Part shown: in pieces, positions 44,254 to 52,465 of the stretch
Position numbering within the stretch: position 1 is the first letter of the stretch
Layout: each line of letters starts with the position of its first letter
From: Phenylobacterium sp.
GTDB taxonomy: Bacteria > Pseudomonadota > Alphaproteobacteria > Caulobacterales > Caulobacteraceae
Reading direction: 5' to 3'
Assembly (NCBI RefSeq): GCF_025351295.1
Contig: NZ_JANXWD010000167.1
Location: 1-52,488, forward strand
Length of the DNA stretch: 52,488 nt
Translations under genes and position numbers: made by a program
The notes under the pieces: model-generated
The model's database searches: none
Told to the model about the DNA's origin: nothing
Seen by the model: only the letters and a program-made list of their open reading frames with translations

Positions 44254-45892
44254 AGACCGCCTCCTTGAAGGGCGCGACGCCGGTGCGGCGGAAGGTGTCG
44301 AGGAAGCGCTCGCCGTCCTGGCGCTCGCGCAGATAAACCTCGACCAGGGTGTCCACCGCATCGGCGACCCGGTCGTACGGCAGCGCCGGACCCAGCATCG
44401 CGCCGACCGAGGCATCCTCGGCCCCGGAGCCGCCCAGGGTGAGCTGGTAGAACTCCTCGCCCTTCTTATCGACGCCCAGGATGCCGATGTGGCCGACGTG
44501 GTGGTGGCCGCAGGCGTTGATGCAGCCGCTGATCTTGATCTTCAGCTCGCCGATCCTCTCGGCGCGGTCCTGGTCGCGGAACTTCTCGGCGATGTGCTGG
44601 GCGATCGGGATCGCCCGCGCATTGGCCAGCGCGCAGTAGTCCAGGCCCGGACAGGCGATGATGTCGCTGACCAGGTTGATGTTGGGCGTGGCGATTCCGG
44701 CCTCGGCCAGCGCCGCCCAGACCGCCCGCGCGTCGTCCAGCTTCACGTGGGGCAGGACCAGGTTCTGTTCGTGCGTGACGCGGATATCGCCCTGCCCATA
44801 GCGTTCGGCGAGGTCGGCCACGACCTCCATCTGCTCGGAGGTGGCGTCGCCCGGGGTGTCGCCGATGCCCTTCAGGCTGATCTCGACGATCGTGTAGCCA
44901 AGCTTCTTGTGCGGCTTCAGGTTGTTGCGTGCGAAGCGGGCGAAGGCTGGCGTCGCGGCCTTGGCGGTTTCGAACGCGTCGGAGACCGGCGGCAGGGTCT
45001 CGAAGCCGGTACGAGCGAAGGCGCCGCGGATGCGGGCCAGCTCGGTGTCGGGCAGGTCGACGCTGTCGCCGATCTTGGCCCACTCGGCCTCGACCTGACG
45101 GGCGAATTCGTCCTTGCCGAGCGCGGCGACCAGGATCTTGATCCGGGCCTTGTAGAGGTTGTCGCGGCGGCCGTGGCGGTTGTAGACTCGCAGGATCGCC
45201 TCGACGTAGGACATCAGCCGGTTGACCGGCAGGAACTCGCGGATGGTCGGGCCGACGTAGGGCGTGCGTCCCATGCCGCCGCCGACGATCACCTCGAAGC
45301 CCAGGGCGCCGTCGCGGGCCCGCTTCAGCACCAGGCCGATGTCGTGGACCCGGGCCGCCGTACGGTCCTTCGGCGAGGCGGTGACCGCGAACTTGAACTT
45401 GCGCGGCAGGAACGAGAACTCCGGGTGGAAGGTCGACCATTGGCGCAGCGCCTCGGCCCACACCCGCGGATCGTCCACCTCCTCGGCGGTGGCCCCCGCA
45501 TAGGGGTCGGCGGTGACGTTGCGGATGCAGTTGCCGCTGGTCTGGATGGCATGCATGTCGACGCTGGCCAGATGGTCCAGGATGTCGGGCGTGTCGCGCA
45601 GCTTGATCCAGTGGAACTGCAGGTTGGTGCGCGTGGTGAAGTGGCCGTAGCCCTTGTCGTAGGTGCGCCCGATCCAGGCCAGCTTGCGCAGCTGGGTGGG
45701 GTTCAGCGAGCCGTACGGAATGGCCACCCGCAGCATGTAGGCGTGCAGCTGCAGATAGAGGCCGTTCATCAGCCGCAGCGACTTGAACTGGTCTTCGGTG
45801 ATCTCGCCGGACAGGCGGCGCGCCACCTGGGACCGGAACTCGGCGGACCGGTCGGCGAGCATCTGTCTGTCGAGGGTATCGTACTGGTACAT
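44237..45892 (-). CDS. cysI: Nitrite/sulfite reductase (siroheme, 4Fe-4S)
   Basis: The 551-residue enzyme has duplicated ferredoxin-like halves (GYGHFTTRTNLQFHWIKL and QGDIRVTHEQNLVLPHVKL). The siroheme/iron-sulfur ligands are C414-x5-C420 (ACPGLDYCALAN) and C457-x3-C461 (GCINACGHHH). Given the flanking DUF934, APS reductase and siroheme-pathway genes, it is the assimilatory sulfite reductase producing sulfide for cysteine. It lies 7 bases from the DUF2849 gene. Confidence 0.93.
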   Translation of the reverse strand: MYQYDTLDRQMLADRSAEFRSQVARRLSGEITEDQFKSLRLMNGLYLQLHAYMLRVAIPYGSLNPTQLRKLAWIGRTYDKGYGHFTTRTNLQFHWIKLRDTPDILDHLASVDMHAIQTSGNCIRNVTADPYAGATAEEVDDPRVWAEALRQWSTFHPEFSFLPRKFKFAVTASPKDRTAARVHDIGLVLKRARDGALGFEVIVGGGMGRTPYVGPTIREFLPVNRLMSYVEAILRVYNRHGRRDNLYKARIKILVAALGKDEFARQVEAEWAKIGDSVDLPDTELARIRGAFARTGFETLPPVSDAFETAKAATPAFARFARNNLKPHKKLGYTIVEISLKGIGDTPGDATSEQMEVVADLAERYGQGDIRVTHEQNLVLPHVKLDDARAVWAALAEAGIATPNINLVSDIIACPGLDYCALANARAIPIAQHIAEKFRDQDRAERIGELKIKISGCINACGHHHVGHIGILGVDKKGEEFYQLTLGGSGAEDASVGAMLGPALPYDRVADAVDTLVEVYLRERQDGERFLDTFRRTGVAPFKEAVYAEAH

Positions 45893-45899
45893 CGGCCCG

Positions 45900-46262
45900 C
45901 TATTTCCGCTTGATCAGGTTGACGCGCCCGGTGGAACGGGCCGCGCCGTGGGCGTGCTGCAACGCCTCGATCACCGCCCCGCCCTCGGCCTGCTTGCCGT
46001 GGTGGGGATGGTTGGTGGGGCCCAGCGCACGGATCCGCTCGCGGTAGCTGAGCGGCGCCCACAGGCCCTCGGATTCCACCAGGTCGATCAGGTAGACGTC
46101 GATCACCACGGTGGCCTGGGCCTTGCCCTGGCCCTCGGTCTCGATGGCGGCCGGATCGTCATCGGTCCACAGCTGCGCATTGGCGAACCGCTCGACCCAA
46201 TGGCCGGCCTTCCAGAACACGACCTCGCCGTCGGTCAGGCGGTTGGCGGTGAGAGCTTTCAT
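45900..46262 (-). CDS. DUF2849 family protein
   Basis: The 120-residue protein begins MKALTANRLTDGEVVFWKAG, with VIDVYLIDLVESEGLWAPLS and YRERIRALGPTNH. DUF2849 proteins sit between cobA/cysG and cysI in alphaproteobacteria, so an accessory role in sulfite reduction is inferred; the biochemical function is unknown. Its ATG overlaps the cobA stop by 4 bases. Confidence 0.85.
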   Translation of the reverse strand: MKALTANRLTDGEVVFWKAGHWVERFANAQLWTDDDPAAIETEGQGKAQATVVIDVYLIDLVESEGLWAPLSYRERIRALGPTNHPHHGKQAEGGAVIEALQHAHGAARSTGRVNLIKRK

Positions 46263-47266
46263 CGCGCCGCGCCCTTTCCTTTCCCGCGCAGCGGGAGAGG
46301 GGGACCGCTCGGCGAGCGCAGCGTAGAGCGAGGGCTGGAGAGGGAGAGCCCCACCTGCTGAATCGTGGCGCGGCCGGTCGTGCCGCTGAGCTTGAGGCTT
46401 GCCCTCCTCACCATCGGCTCTTCGGCTGATGGTCCCTCTCTCCCGCTTTGCAGGAGAGGAAGGGCTTGCGCCAGGGCCATGGCCTCGCCGACGATCAGCA
46501 GGGCTGGCCCCGTGATCGCGGCGGCAGCCTGCGGCAGGCCGGCCAGGGTGGTGACGACGCGGCCCTCGTCGGCGCGGCTGGCGTTCTCGACGATCAGGGC
46601 CGGCGTCGAGCCCGCGCGGCCGGCCGCGATCAGTCGCGCGGCAATCGGCGTGGCCATGGAGACGCCCATGTAGATCACCACGGTCTGGTTGGGCCGGGCC
46701 AGGCTGTCCCAGTCCAGGTCGGGCTCGCCGGCTCCGTCCTCGCCGACCCGCGCCGCATGGCCGGTGACGAAGGTCACCGCCTGGGCCAGGCCCCGGGGGG
46801 TCAGCGGCGCGCCGGCGCTGGCGCCCGCGGCCAGGGCGGCGGTGACGCCCGGCACGATCACACAGTCGACACCGGCCTCGCGGCAGGCTTCCAGCTCCTC
46901 GCCGCCGCGGCCGAAGATGAACGGGTCGCCGCCCTTCAGGCGCACGACGTTCAGGCCTTCCAGGGCGAAGGCCACCAGCATGCGGTTGATCTCGTCCTGA
47001 CTGTAGGAGTGGCGCGACTTGCGCTTGGCGACGCTGATCCGGCGCGCGCCGGCCGGCGCCAGGTCCAGGATCTCGTCGGAGACCAGGCCGTCGTGAACCA
47101 CCACCTGGGCGGCCTGCAGCGCCTTCAGCGCCTTGATGGTCAGCAGTTCGGGGTCGCCCGGTCCGGCGCCCACCAGCCACACCTGACCCGGGCCGCGCGC
47201 GTCGCCGCGGCCGCCCAGCACAACCAGGCGATCGGTCCGCTTCCCTCTTTCGCCGCTCTGGCTCAT
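46259..47266 (-). CDS. cobA: Uroporphyrinogen-III C-methyltransferase with repeat-derived C-terminal tail
   Basis: The 335-residue enzyme has VWLVGAGPGDPELLTIKALK, GDPFIFGRGGEELEACREAG, VPGVTAALAAGASAGAPLTP and VIYMGVSMATPIAARLI, all hallmarks of SUMT/CobA. It methylates uroporphyrinogen III toward siroheme for CysI. The conserved domain ends near LLIVGEAMALAQALPLL (about 270); the last 60 residues (SGREGPSAEEP...PLPLRGKGK) are low-complexity and encoded by a palindromic intergenic-type repeat. The ATG at 47266 is chosen; a GTG seven codons earlier is possible. Both starts have weak ribosome sites. Confidence 0.88.
   Translation of the reverse strand: MSQSGERGKRTDRLVVLGGRGDARGPGQVWLVGAGPGDPELLTIKALKALQAAQVVVHDGLVSDEILDLAPAGARRISVAKRKSRHSYSQDEINRMLVAFALEGLNVVRLKGGDPFIFGRGGEELEACREAGVDCVIVPGVTAALAAGASAGAPLTPRGLAQAVTFVTGHAARVGEDGAGEPDLDWDSLARPNQTVVIYMGVSMATPIAARLIAAGRAGSTPALIVENASRADEGRVVTTLAGLPQAAAAITGPALLIVGEAMALAQALPLLQSGREGPSAEEPMVRRASLKLSGTTGRATIQQVGLSLSSPRSTLRSPSGPPLPLRGKGKGAAR
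46268..46456. repeat. Palindromic repeat embedded in the 3' end of cobA (copy D)
   Basis: CCTTTCCCGCGCAGCGGGAGAG at one end and CTCTCTCCCGCTTTGCAGGAGAG at the other, with GGCTGGAGAGGGAGAGCC and CCATCGGCTCTTCGGCTGATGG inside, form the same style of nested hairpins as copies A-C. This unit is translated as the tail of CobA, and its left end touches the DUF2849 start. Confidence 0.65.
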
Positions 47267-47303
47267 GATTAGCTTCTCTAACGACACTGTGGCCCCGGAA
47301 TCA

Positions 47304-47333
47304 CGACGGGACGGGCCTGCGCCCGCCCCGTCG
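47304..47333. promoter_or_regulatory. GC-rich inverted repeat in the cobA/LysR divergent region
   Basis: CGACGGGACGGGC-CTGC-GCCCGCCCCGTCG gives 13-base arms with one mismatch and a 4-base loop. It lies 17 bases from the alternative cobA start and about 110 bases from the LysR start, so it could be an operator or an mRNA hairpin in the cobA leader. No T-N11-A LysR box is obvious within it. Confidence 0.4.
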
Positions 47334-47442
47334 ACCGCCCACGGGTGAAAAGGGCCGATACACCGGCGGACGCTTGCAATAAGGGCGGTGGGCGCCCAAT
47401 TCGCAACCCAAGGACTTCTGCCGGGGCTGTCAGGAATTCTCG

Positions 47443-48399
47443 ATGGATCGTAACCAACAGCGACGCCGGCTGCCGCCGCTCAACGCCCTGCGGGCGTTCG
47501 AGGCGGCCGCGCGTCACCTGAACTTCAGCCGCGCCGCCGACGAACTCTCGGTCACCCCGGGCGCGGTCAGCCAGCAGATCCAGAACCTCGAGGACTATGT
47601 CGGCGCCGCCCTCTTCAAGCGCACGCCCAAGGGCCTGCTGCTGACCGACGCGGCCCAGACGGCCCTCCCCGCGCTCCGCGAGGCCTTCGACCGGCTGGCC
47701 GAGGCAGCCAGCCTGTTGACCGCGGCGGTCGATGGCCGCCGCCTGACCATCACCGCCCCGCCCTCGTTCGCCGCCAAGTGGCTGGTGCCGCGCCTGGGCG
47801 CGTTCGAGCGGCTGCATCCGCAGGTCGACGTCTGGCTCTCGGCCGGCATGGAGCTGGTCGACCTGTCCGCGGGCGAGGTCGACCTGGCCATCCGCTACGG
47901 CGCCGGCCGCTATCCGGGCCTGGAAGTGAAGCGCCTGGTCAGCGAGATGGTGCTGCCGGTGCTGAGCCCGGCCCTGCTGGCCGAACAGCCGCTGGCGACG
48001 CCTGAGGACCTGGCCAGCCACATCCTGCTGCACGACGGCTCGCCGGAGATCGACGACAGCTGTCCGGACTGGCCCATGTGGCTGGCGGCGCGCGGCCTGC
48101 GCGGCATCGACGGCCACCGGGGCCCGCGCTTCAACCAGTCCAGCCTGGTGATCGAGGCCGCCGCCAACGGCCGCGGCGTCGCCCTGGCCAAGCGCACCCT
48201 GGCCCTCGCCGACCTCGAGGCCGGCCGCCTGGTGGCCCCACTGCAGATCGAGACGGCGGTGGATTTCGCCTACTACCTCGTCCACCCCAAGGCCAAGGGC
48301 CGCCTGCCGCAGGTGAAGGCGTTCATCGGCTGGATCGAGGCCGAGGCCCTGGCGCACGAGGAGGCCCTGCGCGCCATCGACAACGGCGCCGGCATCTGA
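47443..48399 (+). CDS. LysR-family transcriptional regulator (GcvA-like)
   Basis: The 318-residue regulator has the winged HTH PLNALRAFEAAARHLNFSRA, ADELSVTPGAVSQQIQNLED and LFKRTPKGLLLTDAAQ, then a periplasmic-binding-like effector domain (about 100-305; LTITAPPSFAAKWLVPRLGA, VDLAIRYGAGRYPG, FNQSSLVIEAAANGRGVALA). This is the GcvA/AmpR subgroup. Its divergent placement from cobA suggests it controls the sulfate assimilation operon, though GcvA-like proteins regulate many pathways. It is not a close match to CysB, which has a longer effector region. Confidence 0.9.
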   Translation: MDRNQQRRRLPPLNALRAFEAAARHLNFSRAADELSVTPGAVSQQIQNLEDYVGAALFKRTPKGLLLTDAAQTALPALREAFDRLAEAASLLTAAVDGRRLTITAPPSFAAKWLVPRLGAFERLHPQVDVWLSAGMELVDLSAGEVDLAIRYGAGRYPGLEVKRLVSEMVLPVLSPALLAEQPLATPEDLASHILLHDGSPEIDDSCPDWPMWLAARGLRGIDGHRGPRFNQSSLVIEAAANGRGVALAKRTLALADLEAGRLVAPLQIETAVDFAYYLVHPKAKGRLPQVKAFIGWIEAEALAHEEALRAIDNGAGI

Positions 48400-48475
48400 G
48401 GCGCAAAGGCTGGTAGCTGATCGCTCGGACGGCGCGCTAAGCTGGCGGCCGGGCTGAGGCGCATGGGGCGGCTGC

Positions 48476-51400
48476 ATGACACTGATCGTCGATCGCAGCG
48501 ACGAGGACGGGGCCCAGACCCACGCCCTGGTGATGGGCCTCGGCGCCTATCCCAACCTGTTCGACAATGTCGCCAACTATTCGGTCGGGTCGGCCCTGGC
48601 GTTCTCCAACTGGCTGACGGATGGGTTCTCCAACCCGGCCGCCCCGTTGGCCACGCTGGACCTGGTCCTGTCCGGCTCGCCCACGGGCCTGGGACAGACC
48701 CCGGCCACGGGCCAGGAGGTGACCGCCTCGATGATGGCCGCGGCGTTCGAGGCCTGGGTGGCCCGCGCCGCGCGCCGTCGCGACAACATCGCCCTGCTGT
48801 ATTTCTGCGGCCACACCGGCCTGAGTTCCAATCGCGAAGCGCTGCTGTTCGCCGACGACGTCGGTCTCAGTTCCCGGGTCGGCGTGATCCCGTGGCGCGA
48901 GGTCATCCGGGTCCTCGACTCCTGCAACGCCGAGCGGCAGGTCCTGTTCGTCGACGCCTTCCTGACCCGGCGCGAGCTCAGCCCCTTCGCGGCGCCGTCT
49001 CAGCTCGCGCCGCAGCCCCGCACGTTGCCGCTGCGGCGCGGCGTGTTCCTCGCCGGCGCGATGCCGGACCGCGAGGACGGCCCAAACGACCCGCCGAGCT
49101 ATTTCTCCCAGGCCCTGATGGCGGTCGTTCAGGCGCCGCGGACCGCCTCGCCGCTCAACCTCGGCAGGCTGCAGGCCGAGCTCGAACCGCGCCTTAGCAC
49201 CCTCACCGCTCCGCACAAGACCTCACAGAACGTCCACGTCGAACTGACCGGCGACTTCGACCTGCATTTTCCGCCCGAGCCCGCCCCGGCGCCCAAGACC
49301 GCTGCGAAGCCGGCGGCGCCCGCAAAGGCCGCCAGAAAGGCCGCGCCGGCCCGGAAGGCGAAAGCCGCTCACTCAAGCGGCGGCTCGTCCGAGCCGGCCG
49401 GCGGCGTCGAGCCGAATCCGGGCAGCCCCGCTGCGAACCGGGCGCCCTCGCCGCCCGCCGCCGCCCCGCGCCCCGATCTCGACTTCTTCGACGACGACGC
49501 CGAGCTGGACAACGACGCACTGGGCCGCGCCGGGCTGGCGGTGATGGTGGCGCGGCGGTTGCACACCATCTGGCGCAACCTTAATGTCGGCGGGGATCGG
49601 CAGCGCCGCGACTCGCGGGCCAGCTTCGTGGTCCATCTCGACGCGCCCTGGGGCGGCGGCAAGACCACCTTCGCCAATTTCGTGGCCCGCGCCCTCAACC
49701 CCTATGGCTTCGGCCGACGGCCGGCCAGCTTCCTGACGCAGCGCTACGGCGATGGCGTAAACTTGTCGGCCACCTTCGCCCAGGATCCGCCGCCGCAGGA
49801 CGCCGCGCCGAGCGCGCTGCCCGACGACGTTTGCCGGCCCTGGATCGTCGTTCCGTTCAACGCCTGGCAGATGGAGCACTGCACCCCGCCCTGGTGGGCG
49901 TTCTACCAGGTGATGCACGAGGCCAGCTTCAAGGCGATCCGCACCGAAGGCGACCGGCCCGCCTCGCTCGCCCGCCAGGGTGGCCACGCGCGCCCGCACG
50001 TCCTGGCGCGCTACGGTCGCTGGTCGTGGCTGTGGGCGCGGGAGTTCGCGTGGCGGCTGATCACGCCGAAGCTGCTCTGGCCGACGATTGTCTTCATCCT
50101 GGGCGGCCTGGTCGTTCTGCTGCTGTCGCGGTGGGGCGTGATCGAGGTCGGCGGCAAGCCCGGCGACCTGAAGGCCTATTTCGATCCGAAGACCGGCGCG
50201 GGGCTGGTGATGCTGGCCCTGGCGTCGCTGCCGTTGATCGGCGGCGCGCTGTCGCTGTTCTTCGAGTCCCTGGCCCCCGGGGTCGATCCCCTGGCCGAGC
50301 GGCTGGGCCTGGGACACAGCGACCCGTTCGAGCGGTTCCGGAGGCACTTCCAGCACACCATGGCGCGGATCAGGCGGCCGGTGCTGGTGGTCGTCGACGA
50401 TCTGGATCGCTGCCGGCCCGAGACCATCGTCGACCTGGTGCGCGGCATGCAGACCATCCTGCGCAGCCCGCGCGTGGTGTTCCTGATCCTGGGCGACCGC
50501 GACTGGATCGAGCGGGCCTTCGAGGCGCGCAATGCCGACATGGCCAAGGTGGGCGGCGGCGTCGAGCAGTCCCTGGGCGCACGGTTCGTCGAGAAGGCGA
50601 TCCAGATGTCGTTCCTGCTGCCGGGCATGGGCGCCGCGAACCAGAGCGACTACGTCCGCGGCCTGCTGGAGCGGCGCGGCGCGCCGTCGACGGTCAACCC
50701 GGCCGCGGTCAAGTTGCGGGAGAAGGTCCGGGAACAGGCCGCGGCGCGTGGCGGGGCGGCCTTCGACGCCGCCGGCCTGCGCAGCCAGGCGCGCGAGAAC
50801 TGGGCCGAGGCCAAGGCCTACGCCGCCGAGGCCCGCGACCTGATCAAGGGCGTCGTGCACACCTCGGACTCGCCGGCACAGGCCAGCGCCGAGGTCGCCG
50901 TCCAGCGCGAGATCGCCCAGATCATCAACGAGGAGCTGGCCATCCACGCCGCCGCCGCGCCCGAGGTGGAGGCCGAGACCGCCAAGCGGCTGCAACCCCT
51001 GGCGCCCTGGCTGCCGCCCAACCCACGGCAGATCAAGCGGATCCTGAACGGGGTCGCGCTCTATCACGCGGTCGCCCTGCAGCACCCGACCTTCTCCACG
51101 GCCGGCGACCGCTGGTTCCAGCTGGCGCTGTGGGTGGTGATCATGACGGAGTGGCCGATGACCTGGCGGCTGCTAGTGGCCTGCCCCGAGGTGGCCGACG
51201 TGCTGGCCGCCGAGGCCCCCGCCGTGGCGTTGCGGGCGTTGAGCGAGGCCCGCCTGCCGGGGTCCTACGCCGCGACGCTCAAGGAAGTGCGGCGGATACT
51301 GGCCGACAAGGCGCTGACGGCCCTGATCACCGGGGCAGACGACCGGCCCGGACCCCGGCTCGACACGGCGGCCGTCGTCGAACTCCTGGCGATCACCCCG

Positions 51401-51478
51401 CCGCACGGGCGGCCGTCGCGCCTCGCCGACCCGCCGGTCGCCGATCGGGGCGCGGGTGTCCAGGGGCCGGCGGCTTGA
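48476..51478 (+). CDS. Caspase-like (C14) domain fused to membrane KAP P-loop NTPase
   Basis: The 1000-residue protein has three parts. Residues 1-235 form a caspase-like domain (THALVMGLGAYPN; catalytic-type histidine H113 in LLYFCGHTG; VLFVDAF at 156-162, where caspases have DAC). A basic Ala/Pro linker (about 265-335) follows. Residues 350-900 form a KAP NTPase with Walker A APWGGGKTTF (K396), Walker B VLVVVDDLDRC (D641, D642), and two transmembrane helices (about 533-554 and 576-597) inserted between them, as is usual for KAP proteins. KAP NTPases and prokaryotic caspases both recur in anti-phage and programmed-death systems. The Phe at the cysteine position suggests an inactive protease. 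It is coupled to the next gene by TTGA. Confidence 0.8.
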   Translation: MTLIVDRSDEDGAQTHALVMGLGAYPNLFDNVANYSVGSALAFSNWLTDGFSNPAAPLATLDLVLSGSPTGLGQTPATGQEVTASMMAAAFEAWVARAARRRDNIALLYFCGHTGLSSNREALLFADDVGLSSRVGVIPWREVIRVLDSCNAERQVLFVDAFLTRRELSPFAAPSQLAPQPRTLPLRRGVFLAGAMPDREDGPNDPPSYFSQALMAVVQAPRTASPLNLGRLQAELEPRLSTLTAPHKTSQNVHVELTGDFDLHFPPEPAPAPKTAAKPAAPAKAARKAAPARKAKAAHSSGGSSEPAGGVEPNPGSPAANRAPSPPAAAPRPDLDFFDDDAELDNDALGRAGLAVMVARRLHTIWRNLNVGGDRQRRDSRASFVVHLDAPWGGGKTTFANFVARALNPYGFGRRPASFLTQRYGDGVNLSATFAQDPPPQDAAPSALPDDVCRPWIVVPFNAWQMEHCTPPWWAFYQVMHEASFKAIRTEGDRPASLARQGGHARPHVLARYGRWSWLWAREFAWRLITPKLLWPTIVFILGGLVVLLLSRWGVIEVGGKPGDLKAYFDPKTGAGLVMLALASLPLIGGALSLFFESLAPGVDPLAERLGLGHSDPFERFRRHFQHTMARIRRPVLVVVDDLDRCRPETIVDLVRGMQTILRSPRVVFLILGDRDWIERAFEARNADMAKVGGGVEQSLGARFVEKAIQMSFLLPGMGAANQSDYVRGLLERRGAPSTVNPAAVKLREKVREQAAARGGAAFDAAGLRSQARENWAEAKAYAAEARDLIKGVVHTSDSPAQASAEVAVQREIAQIINEELAIHAAAAPEVEAETAKRLQPLAPWLPPNPRQIKRILNGVALYHAVALQHPTFSTAGDRWFQLALWVVIMTEWPMTWRLLVACPEVADVLAAEAPAVALRALSEARLPGSYAATLKEVRRILADKALTALITGADDRPGPRLDTAAVVELLAITPPHGRPSRLADPPVADRGAGVQGPAA

Positions 51479-52053
51479 GCCGCGTCGGCCTGGCCGCTGC
51501 GGGTGTCGCCCTCACGCTCGCGGCGACGGGCGCGTCGCAGGCCGCGCCGCCGCCGGATCCGCCCCCCGGCGCGGCGGTCCGGCTGCAGCGGCTGAACGCG
51601 GACCTGCTGAGCCACGACAGCGCGACGGCCGTGCTGCAGACGCTGTGCGACCGGCGCGGACCCCCCGGGACGCGCATCCGGGCGCGGCAGGTGGCCAGCG
51701 ACGAGGCGCCCGCCGCGACCGCCGCCGCCCGCCGCGACCTCGGTGTGGGCCCGGACACGCCGGTGCGGCATCGGCGGGTGGAGCTGCTGTGCGGCGAGGC
51801 CGTCTTCTCCCGCGCCGACAACTGGTACCTGCCGGACCGCCTGACGCCGCAGATGAACGCCGCTCTGGACACCACCCAGACGCCGTTCGGCGTTGTGGTG
51901 GGGCCGCTCGGCTTCCAGCGCCACACCCTGTCCGCCCAGGCGTTGTCCGGGTCTCCGTCCGAGGTGCTGCAACATCGCGCCACCCTGGCCACGCCGGACG
52001 GCCGCGCCTTCAGCCTGGTGGTGGAGACCTATACCGACGAGGTCCTGCGCTAG
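51475..52053 (+). CDS. Secreted chorismate-lyase/UTRA-like protein
   Basis: The 192-residue protein has a signal peptide (SRVGLAAAGVALTLAATGAS, then QAA) and a domain with RHRRVELLCGEAVFSRADNW, YLPDRLTPQMNAALDTTQTP and FGVVVGPLGFQRHTLSA, resembling small proteins of the UbiC/UTRA fold. The chorismate-lyase assignment rests on pattern memory only. The TTG start overlaps the KAP gene stop (TTGA), the only start that gives the signal peptide. Close coupling suggests it works with the KAP protein or is simply cotranscribed. Confidence 0.55.
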   Translation: MSRVGLAAAGVALTLAATGASQAAPPPDPPPGAAVRLQRLNADLLSHDSATAVLQTLCDRRGPPGTRIRARQVASDEAPAATAAARRDLGVGPDTPVRHRRVELLCGEAVFSRADNWYLPDRLTPQMNAALDTTQTPFGVVVGPLGFQRHTLSAQALSGSPSEVLQHRATLATPDGRAFSLVVETYTDEVLR

Positions 52054-52165
52054 AGCGCGTCAGGCGAAAGTGGATCCCGGTTTCGCCGCCCGACGCGCTC
52101 TAATTCAAAGAGTTAGAGCCTTTTTATCTGGTTCAAGCGAGGCCACTTGAATCAGAAAGGCTCTA
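52051..52165. terminator. Bidirectional terminator of two stacked hairpins
   Basis: TAGAGCGCGTC (52051) pairs with GACGCGCTCTA (52092) with an inner GGCGAAA/TTTCGCC stem. A second hairpin pairs TAGAGCCTTT (52114) with AAAGGCTCTA (52156), with an inner TTCAAG/CTTGAA stem. The first arm includes the stop codon of the secreted protein and the second includes the stop of the Hpt gene, so the pair separates two converging genes. T- and A-runs flank the second stem. The sequence style is a common dispersed alphaproteobacterial repeat. Confidence 0.75.
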
Positions 52166-52465
52166 GCGGCGGCCGATCCGGGTGAGATAACCCTCGATCG
52201 CCGCCAGCGTTTCGACCAGCGCGGCCCGCACCTGCGGCGCCATGGCCGCGTCGCCCCGCTCGGCCCGGTCGGCGAGGTCGCCCAGCGCCTTGGCGCCGAG
52301 CCCGCGCGCGGAGCCCTTGATCAGGTGGGCCAGGTCGCGCCAGCCGTCGCCGGGGTCGTCCAGCGTCGCAAGCCAGCCGTCGGCCTGCTCGCGGAACATG
52401 GCCAGGACCTCGGCGATCACGCCCATGTCGCCGGCCGCGAAGTCCTCAAGATAGGCGAAGTCCAT
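52163..52465 (-). CDS. Histidine phosphotransfer (Hpt) domain protein
   Basis: The 100-residue all-helical protein contains the Hpt motif LAHLIKGSARGLGA with phospho-accepting H47. It begins MDFAYLEDFAAGDMGVIAEV and ends LTRIGRR. Free-standing Hpt proteins relay phosphate between hybrid kinases and response regulators. No partner kinase is visible; the gene begins 23 bases before the window edge, so its upstream neighbour is unseen. Confidence 0.88.
   Translation of the reverse strand: MDFAYLEDFAAGDMGVIAEVLAMFREQADGWLATLDDPGDGWRDLAHLIKGSARGLGAKALGDLADRAERGDAAMAPQVRAALVETLAAIEGYLTRIGRR

Noticed and set aside
46448..47272. 274-codon plus-strand ORF opposite cobA
   Set aside because: Gln/His/Gly-rich shadow frame with no motifs; cobA on the other strand has all SUMT signatures.
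47288..47442. SAM or cobalamin riboswitch upstream of cobA
   Set aside because: The leader is too short and lacks the conserved cores of either class; only one simple hairpin is present.
48941..48963. C150 (VLDSCN) as the catalytic cysteine of the caspase-like domain
   Set aside because: It lies in the helix before the hydrophobic strand VLFVDAF, whereas the nucleophile follows the strand; kept only as an alternative to be tested by structure.
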